DNA of 64,000 nucleotides, taken from Iris pallida. Its lineage: Eukaryota > Streptophyta > Magnoliopsida > Asparagales > Iridaceae. Positions 57,721-64,000 of this stretch are shown in pieces. The stretch's first letter is position 1; each line of letters starts with the position of its first letter. The position numbers were made by a program, and so were the translations under genes. The stretch is taken from contig JANAVB010029819.1 in the NCBI GenBank assembly GCA_029216955.1, positions 30,117,088 through 30,181,087 of the forward strand, given 5' to 3'. The notes under the pieces were generated by a model. The model saw only the letters and a program-made list of their open reading frames with translations, was not told the origin of the DNA and searched no databases.

Positions 57721-58221
57721 AGCCAAAATTCCATTTATAAATTATATATAATGAATCAAACACACACATAATATCAATAATCCAGAAGATATACATACAT
57801 CAATAAAACTCAATTTTTATACTAATAAACTGTATATTGTTCATACACCATAAACTTCCAACACATGTCCAACAACAAACATCCAAACTTGTCCAACTAC
57901 AAACATATCCACCAACCAAAGTATTTACTTTCCATACATCTTAAACATCCAAAACTGATAATTATACAAATAAAACCAAAATAGGTAGCAAACCGGCCGG
58001 AGCATATCCCTCCCATATTCACAGCACCTTCATTTTCCATGTAGTTCCTTAGAGAAAAAGAGAAATATATTTAATCATTTATGTGCACATGTTTGTATAA
58101 ATTGATAACTGAGAATAAAATGAAATAACACAAGGCCTACAAGTCAACATAGTAAACAAATTCTAGTCTCAATCTGTTCACAAAAAATTACAAAGATAGC
58201 CAATTCTGTACATAATCAAAT
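57721..58221. other. No recognised gene
   Basis: AT-rich. On the minus strand an intron-like T-rich run ends CTCTAAG before a short segment near 58050 that could be another kinase exon (NEGA-like words), too weak to call. Confidence 0.4.
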
Positions 58222-58244
58222 ATAATGTAACTGCATATACCACC
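58222..58244 (-). pseudogene. Following kinase exon remnant
   Basis: On the minus strand, after TTCACAG, GTGGTATATGCAGTTAC reads VVYAV, the residues expected right after the exon at 58339-58625 in plant Raf-like kinases. It then degenerates. Confidence 0.45.
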
Positions 58245-58338
58245 TGTGAACACAAGAAAATAACAGAGTACATCATTTCTAGAATTCTCTAATAATAACC
58301 AGGAGTATACAAAGAAGGAAATAAGAAGGCTAGCTTAC

Positions 58339-58625
58339 TTGAACACATGGTATGCCATCCCATGGTCTATTCAGAGTGCAAAGCTCCCACATTATGACAC
58401 CAAGGCTAAAAATATCACATTTCTCATTAAAAGGCTCATTACGAATTAATTTAGGAGACATCCATTCTGGAGTGTCTCCGGAGGAGTTATCACTCATGTT
58501 AACATCCGTCATAAAACGTGAAACTCCAAAATCACATATCTTGACTGTCCAATGTTTATTCACAAGGCAATTTGCGCATTTAAGATCATGATGAACTATT
58601 TTCATGGGTGAAAACGCATCAAGCC
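58339..58625 (-). pseudogene. Raf-like (MAPKKK-type) kinase exon, degenerate
   Basis: 287-base exon flanked by an acceptor (TATCCAG) and a donor (GTAAGC). It encodes MKIVHHDLKCANCLV, VKICDFGVSRFM, TPEWMSPKLIRNEPFNEK and DIFSLGVIMWELCTLNRPWD. This is the catalytic-loop to helix-F part of plant EDR1-like/Raf-like kinases. The HRD arginine is replaced by histidine and the APE motif reads SPK, so the product would probably be inactive even if intact. Upstream exons with the ATP-binding lobe were not found. It lies ~1 kb inside the CACTA terminus, so it may be captured host sequence, or a decayed gene in which the CACTA landed. Confidence 0.75.
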
Positions 58626-61600
58626 CTGGATACCAGAACTTCATCCAGTGAATGCATACATCAAACCCTCGATACCAAAACTTATAGATTGCCATATAAG
58701 CAACATCAGTGAAAATAAGCAAGCAACATAACCGAAACCTGATATCTACATATAAGTAAGCAGTGCAAATCACAAAAAATATATCTGACAAAGAAATATC
58801 GATGAATAATGCACTACAAGAATAGGTACATAACCATGGTGTTTTCTGAAGTTTCTAGACAACTAGACATGATTAGATATAGCGTACCGCTTCATTTTTC
58901 AGTAATTACTCAAACATGGACTATTTGTATTTTACTAATCAACAATTTTCAAGTTTGTAAAGTCATTCTCACACCAATCTTATCACTGAGATTTTACATG
59001 TTTAACAAAAATATTTCCAGACTCCATTATTTGGATTTTGGAGACACACATGTCAGCTAGTATAGATATCCAGACATGGAAAGGTGAACTTGTATATCAC
59101 TCCTAAGTTGAAAGGTTTGATTTAAGTTTATAGACGAAATGAATTGCATAGGGAATCAAAACATATTCATGCTCTTTTTCTAATTTTACGGTTACTAGAC
59201 ATATCCATTAAAGTAAAACGATACAGAAATCAATACCTGCATAATACACCATATGGACCATGTGACTGACTGGTTAGCTACCTGGTCCCAAAATATGTCA
59301 GTTCTTGTTTAAGCATGTGCTATGAAAATGAAGCCATTCATAATAATAGGTAGATGGCTAGTTATACAAGCAATTAAAGCTAATGCAATCATCGGCCAGG
59401 TTTGCTATCAGAAACTACATTCATCTCTATAGTATGAAAGACAAGTTTAACAAATATTGTTGCTCTTATTAGTAAACCAGGTCATATATGGACTTGAACA
59501 TCAGTAAAGTAATAGATTCAGTGTAATTGAAAGAAAACTGATAGAAAATTATATTGCAGTAATTTAAGTCCAATATGAAAGTAACATAGCAACAATCTAT
59601 CTAGAAAATTATTTAGAACGGGCTGCTTGTGAGGACTTTAAGATAGTAATAGTAATCGCTCCAGTATTATTCAAGGAAAATTGATAATAACACTTTCAGT
59701 ATTTTTCAAACTATCACATGCAGTCTTTTTTCCTTACAAGACCAATTTTAATGTAACTCCAATAACAAGGACTGAATTTAAACGAAGTGAGCTCTCTGTT
59801 TTCATTTTGCATAAATAAGCAAGAAGATAATTAAATTTTAGTTTGCTATTGTTAACAAGAAACAACATAGGGCCTCACCAAGTAAAAACTACTACTAGCA
59901 TTAAATCAGATATAAAGGATTAAGATATATATATAATCCGTATAGAAACAACAACAAAAACACTACGACCTTAATTCCGACAAGAACCAAAACTAGAGAT
60001 ACGAAACCGTATATCAAAGGTCATCCGAATTGGGACCAAATTACCAAAGAATTCCTTCCAGAACACTACAACCTCAATTCCCAAAGAAATGGCGTTGTAG
60101 AGCACGATGTTAAGAAATACTTTCTACATCTGCATATATAAACTAGAATATATGTAATGGACCATCAAAACTCAAAAGGGCATAAACATATCCAGAGTCT
60201 CTCTTTCCCAGGAAGGATGTTCATGGGTCCATAAATTATAATTTATAAAACACAAAGCAATGATGCCAAAGTAGCATCGTATCACATTAAGATATGTAAT
60301 GTATGCGGCTAAGAATTGGTAAGATATGTAATGTATGAACAGATTGTTGCAAAAGATATCTAATCTTCTAGTAAAGGTGATCTGTGGTTACCTAAACAAT
60401 AAAAAAGGAACAAAAGGTATAATCAAGACAAATGAAAACCAAAGCAAAGTATTGTCCATAACTAAGTCTAACCCTTGCCCATGAATATACTCAAAATGAC
60501 ATTCACTCACTTTACATACTCTGTAACTGCATATACAAGATATCAGATGTTTGATATACTATCAAAAATATGTTATATTTCTCTTGTGATATATGCATTG
60601 CTCTTGTGAGGTTTTTTTATATGACGAATGAAAACCTACCTCGTGCTCCCCGTCGACTGCCTGCCCTGCCGAACCTTAACCACTGCGTCCCTTGCCTCCC
60701 TGTCCGCCTCCAAGGAGAAGTAGTCATCCATCAAGAGAGCAGTACAGTTGAAAAGATGATATGTTTAATAAATTGTGCCTATCCAACCAGAAATCAAGTA
60801 AAATATAAACAAGGATTCATTATCTGGATGTGCTTTTAAACAGTTCCCAAACATCCAATCAAAAAGCAATTTATGAATGCACACATTAACAAATTTTAGC
60901 CACAAGAAGCTTACAGGAATGCACATGTACCATCTCTGGCATAATATGTTCGATACAAATAACACTTGATACACATCTGTAGGCACAGGAGAACAACAAA
61001 ATTCTAGACTAGAATCATCAAACTACATTGTAGACTAAAATGAAAAATCAAGTCCGCAAAAAGCTAAATGTCAACAGAAAATTCTAGTAGTACTAAGTAC
61101 TACGTCTCTCTGTGTCCGTGAACGTGCAAATTTGTGAGTGTACCTATAAAAGCTTGTATATTGATGGATGTACAAAGAGGATATATTATATTAATATGGT
61201 CAGAAGTTACCAATTTGAATATTAAAAGATGAATGGGGTGGTTCCTGATATAACATATTACTGCAAGGTGGCTCATGATTGTCCTTATGCTTGTGTAAGC
61301 TGAAAGTCATATCCCGGATTGTGGACGACATACGCCTCTGCGCCTGGACTCCGCAAAAAGAATCAAGTCCGCAAAAAGAATCGACTACTGATCTATATGG
61401 GGAAAATAACATTTTGTGCAAAAAATGACTATTTGATAACAATTAACAAAGAATTCAAATAGAGGAGCATTTGATCGAGCATGTGGCGTACGAAGAGAAG
61501 AGAGATCAACATGTGGTGTCGACATAGAGCATTTGATCGAACATGAGCGACGGTCAGAGGTGGATGACTTCTTGGACGACGTTGGTGTGAAGGAAGGGCC

Positions 61601-62395
61601 GGGATTGTGTACCACATACGCCTCCGCGCCTCGACTCCGTTCCCAACAGTGGATTTTTGTCCCTCGGCCATGGACGAAGGAGACATTTTTAAAGCAAATA
61701 TTTAATCAAACTGCTGATGGGACTAACAAAGCTAAATCACACAAGATCAATTCAAGATATGTAAAACCCTAAAATTTAGTTCTTGAAAACATGAGAGAGA
61801 GAGAGAGGGAGAGAGACTCTGTCACTGACCTGTTTGAGTCCAGACGAGGCAAGCGGTGAAGGAACTGAGCCCCGACTCCGACCACTTACCAAATTGAAGC
61901 GGGAACCCTAATTTTTGAATCTTGAACTAAACTTTTCCAAATTGAAGCGAGAAATCACCAAACCCTAATTTTAGTCAGCAGTTACCATCTTCTCCATCAT
62001 CCTCGTTTTCCTCATCCTCATTGCTGTCGATCTAGACCTCAAGGTCGAAGAACTCGGACCTCTTTCCTTGCGGCGGTCCCCTCCGCTCCTACCTCCTCCG
62101 CATCCATACTCCCCCTCGTCGTCGTCCTCATCTCGCGTGCAATAATTGATTCCATGATAGGACAAAAGCAAAAGTTGGAGAGGTCGTAGATGAAATAAAA
62201 GTTAGGGTTGGGGAGGATCTCGAGAGCGAGACGGAATGGGCGGAGGCCATGGACGGAGGAGGAGGAGTCGAAGAGGAGAGCAATTTCTGATTGGAGAAAG
62301 AGATGGTTTTCTCAGAGGAGAGATTTTTTCTCGAGAGAGAGATCGAGAGTTTGGTCTCTGGTTCCTCAATTAAAAGAAGAGTTATTTGTATTTAC
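58626..62395. other. About 3.8 kb without a recognised gene
   Basis: AT-rich, intron-like. A GC-rich island at 60640-60721 reads, on the minus strand, SLEADREARDAVVKVRQGRQ followed by a GTAGGT donor; it could be an exon but I do not recognise it. Two diverged copies of a ~40-bp word (ATACGCCTCNGCGCCTNGACTCCG) occur near 61328 and 61617. An acidic or serine-rich open frame at 61971-62171 looks compositional. Confidence 0.4.
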
Positions 62396-62714
62396 CTCCC
62401 CCAATTGCTAATCATATTTTTAATTCTCCTCCAATTTTATTTTAATTAGTGTAATCCTCCAATCCTATATAAAGTGCAAACAAATCCTCTTTAGATTTTT
62501 TGTTTTTGCATTTGAAGACCTTTTGTTTAAAAAAAAATCCCACATTTTAATTTTTGTTCAGTTTGCACCCCTGCCGTTAAAAGTCGTTAAAATACGTCTA
62601 AAAATAAGATTTTACCCCTCCCCCCTCTCCGGTGGTGGGGGCATGTCAAGCGGGGCCGACCAGAGGAGAGGGGAGGGGGGCCGGCCAGCGGAGGGAGGAG
62701 GGGGCGGGTCGAGC

Positions 62715-62951
62715 TAGGGGTGAGCATTCGGTTAATTCGGTTCAGACCGAACCGAAAACCGAATGAACCGAAAATCGAATAAGCAAAACTGAAACCGAAC
62801 AGAATTGGCCCATAACCGAAACAAACCGAACCGAATTAAATCGTTTCCATTTTCGGTTTATTCGGTTTATTCATTTTTTGGTTTATTTGCACATTTTTGT
62901 TAATATATATAGTACTTAAATATACCTAAATTTATTTAATACATATCTGTA

Positions 62952-62993
<42 letters not shown>

Positions 62994-63144
62994 GGTTTTC
63001 GGTTTTGGACCGAAACCGAAATCGAATAAATTTTTTTTAGTATTTTCGAAACCAAAATCGAACAATTTTTTTTTTAAATCGAACCGAATCTCTTATTCGA
63101 TTCGGTTCGATTTTCGGTCAAAAACCGAATAATGCTCAACCCTA
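62715..63144 (+). mobile_element. hAT MITE, complete
   Basis: 430 bp with terminal inverted repeats TAGGGGTGAGCATT and its complement at the right end (AATGCTCAACCCTA), rich in CCGAACCGAA words, non-coding. An 8-bp target duplication GGTCGAGC lies at 62707-62714 and 63145-63152. The duplication length and the GGGTGAGCA end are hAT features. A TA tract occupies the centre (62956-62990). Confidence 0.88.
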
Positions 63145-63229
63145 GGTCGAGCATGGCCGGCCAGCGGAGGGAGGAGGGGGATTGGGGGGCTGGCCAACGG
63201 AGGGAGGAGGGGGGGTCGAGGTGGACCGA

Positions 63230-63370
63230 ATAAGAAAATATCGAACCGAACCGAACCGAGATTCGATTCGGTTTAAAAAGATTCGATTTGATTTCGGTTT
63301 TGAAAATACTAAATTTTCTTATTCGGTTTCGGTTTTGGTCCAAAACCTAAAACCGAATAAGAAAATTTTG

Positions 63371-63436
<66 letters not shown>

Positions 63437-63664
63437 CAGATATATACTAAATAAATTTAGGTATATTTAAGTACTATATATATTAACAAAAAAGTGCAAA
63501 TAAACAAAAAAATTGAATAAACCGAAAATCGAACCGATTTAATTCGGTTCTGTTTGATTCAGTTATGGGCCAATTCGGTTCGGTTTCGGTTTTGCTTATT
63601 CGATTTTCGGTTCAATTCAGTTTTTGGTTTGGTTTGAACCGAATTAACCGAATGCTCATCCCTA
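63230..63664 (-). mobile_element. hAT MITE, second copy, one end truncated
   Basis: Same family in opposite orientation. The right end ATGCTCATCCCTA is intact and followed by GCTCGACC (63665-63672), the reverse complement of the target duplication of the first copy. The left end lacks the TAGGGGTGAGCA terminus. A TA tract lies at 63373-63421. Confidence 0.8.
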
Positions 63665-64000
63665 GCTCGACCTGCCCCCTCCTCCCTTCGCTGGCCGGCT
63701 ACCCTCCCCTCTCCTCTGGTCGGTCCCGCTTGACAAGCCCCCGCCACCGGAGAGAGAGAGGGGGAGAGCTTGGGGGGAGGTGTAAAATCGTATTTTTAGG
63801 CGTATTTTAACGGCTGTTAACGACATGGGTACAAACTGAACAAAAATAAAAATATGAATTTTTTTTTAAACAATGGGTCTTCAAATGCAAAAACGAAAAT
63901 CTAAGGAGGGTTTATTTGTACTTTATCCGAAGATTGGGGGGGTAATACTAATTAAAATAAATTTGGGGGGGAAGTAGAGTTATGATTAACAATTGGGGGG

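Larger units (their letters stand above)
62396..64000. repeat. Long inverted repeat (foldback-like), right end outside window
   Basis: The left arm from CCCCCAATTGCTAATCAT at 62396 matches, reversed, the sequence from the window edge leftward. Shared words include TTTTTGCATTTGAAGACC, TTTTTGTTCAGTTTG and ACCAGAGGAGAGGGGAGGG. Similarity is roughly 85% by eye over several hundred bases. Both arms contain the hAT MITE. Confidence 0.75.

Noticed and set aside
58811..58826. A second CACTA-like start, CACTACAAGAATAGG
   Set aside because: No subterminal TTGACGG repeats follow and no matching inverted end was seen; chance is likely.
61971..62171. Acidic and glycine-rich small frame, and a hydrophobic frame on the other strand
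   Set aside because: Both come from a CTC/GAG-rich, low-complexity stretch; neither has a recognisable motif or convincing start context.

Overview
The window is plant nuclear DNA, almost certainly from a flowering plant. It holds a deep nest of LTR retrotransposons followed by a decayed, gene-fragment-bearing DNA-transposon region. Evidence for a plant: Sirevirus-type Ty1/copia elements primed by initiator tRNA-Met (TGGTATCAGAGC), long-LTR Ty3/gypsy sequence, CACTA and hAT termini, a plant-type TIM9 reading frame and a plant Raf-like kinase exon. I cannot name the species. No ribosomal RNA, tRNA or CRISPR locus was seen.

Nesting, rebuilt from LTR ends and target-site duplications. The oldest layer is a decayed Sirevirus pol (element F, + strand, 54888-56668). 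It is interrupted by a TNT1-like copia element (E, +; right half 51094-about 54880). E is interrupted by Sirevirus G (-; 9212-10610 plus the last six LTR bases at 51088-51093). G was hit twice: Sirevirus A (+, 107-9211) entered its gag, and a Ty3/gypsy element H (-, 10611-51082, duplication ATGGG) entered its 5' LTR six bases from the end. H has two LTRs of about 4.0 kb around a 3.8-kb interior with almost no retroviral coding, so it is LARD-like. The interior carries a TIM9 coding sequence. Sirevirus B (-, 13185-32265, duplication CAATT) sits in the H 3' LTR, and Sirevirus D (+, 22177-31686, duplication GAGAG) sits in the B 5' LTR. Sirevirus C (-, 38235-47814, duplication CCCCC/CTCCC) sits in the H 5' LTR. 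LTR divergence judged by eye (H about 10%, B and C 2-3%, D about 1%) agrees with this order.

The Sireviruses share one plan: LTR, PBS, gag with two zinc knuckles, pol in the +1 frame (protease, integrase, reverse transcriptase, RNase H), a structured non-coding block, a third ORF (ORF3) of about 420-440 codons, several polypurine tracts, LTR. ORF3 is intact in C and D although gag and pol are broken in both.

The strongest unexplained signal is an 11-bp unit, roughly CCGAACTCGGN, repeated head to tail on an 11-bp pitch. It occurs in two clusters beside the TATA box in every Sirevirus LTR, and again inside A, B, C and D upstream of ORF3, next to a second TATA-like box in A, B and C. Its copy number differs between the two LTRs of single elements. 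This suggests a helically phased promoter module shared by the LTR and a putative internal ORF3 promoter. A second signal is a post-pol RNA structure with compensatory base changes.

Right of 56669 lie a probable LTR fragment, a CACTA terminus with subterminal TTGACGG inverted repeats (57362-57720), exons of a degenerate Raf-like kinase (58222-58625, - strand), about 3.8 kb without a recognised gene, and a long inverted repeat (62396 to the window edge) that contains a hAT MITE with an 8-bp duplication.
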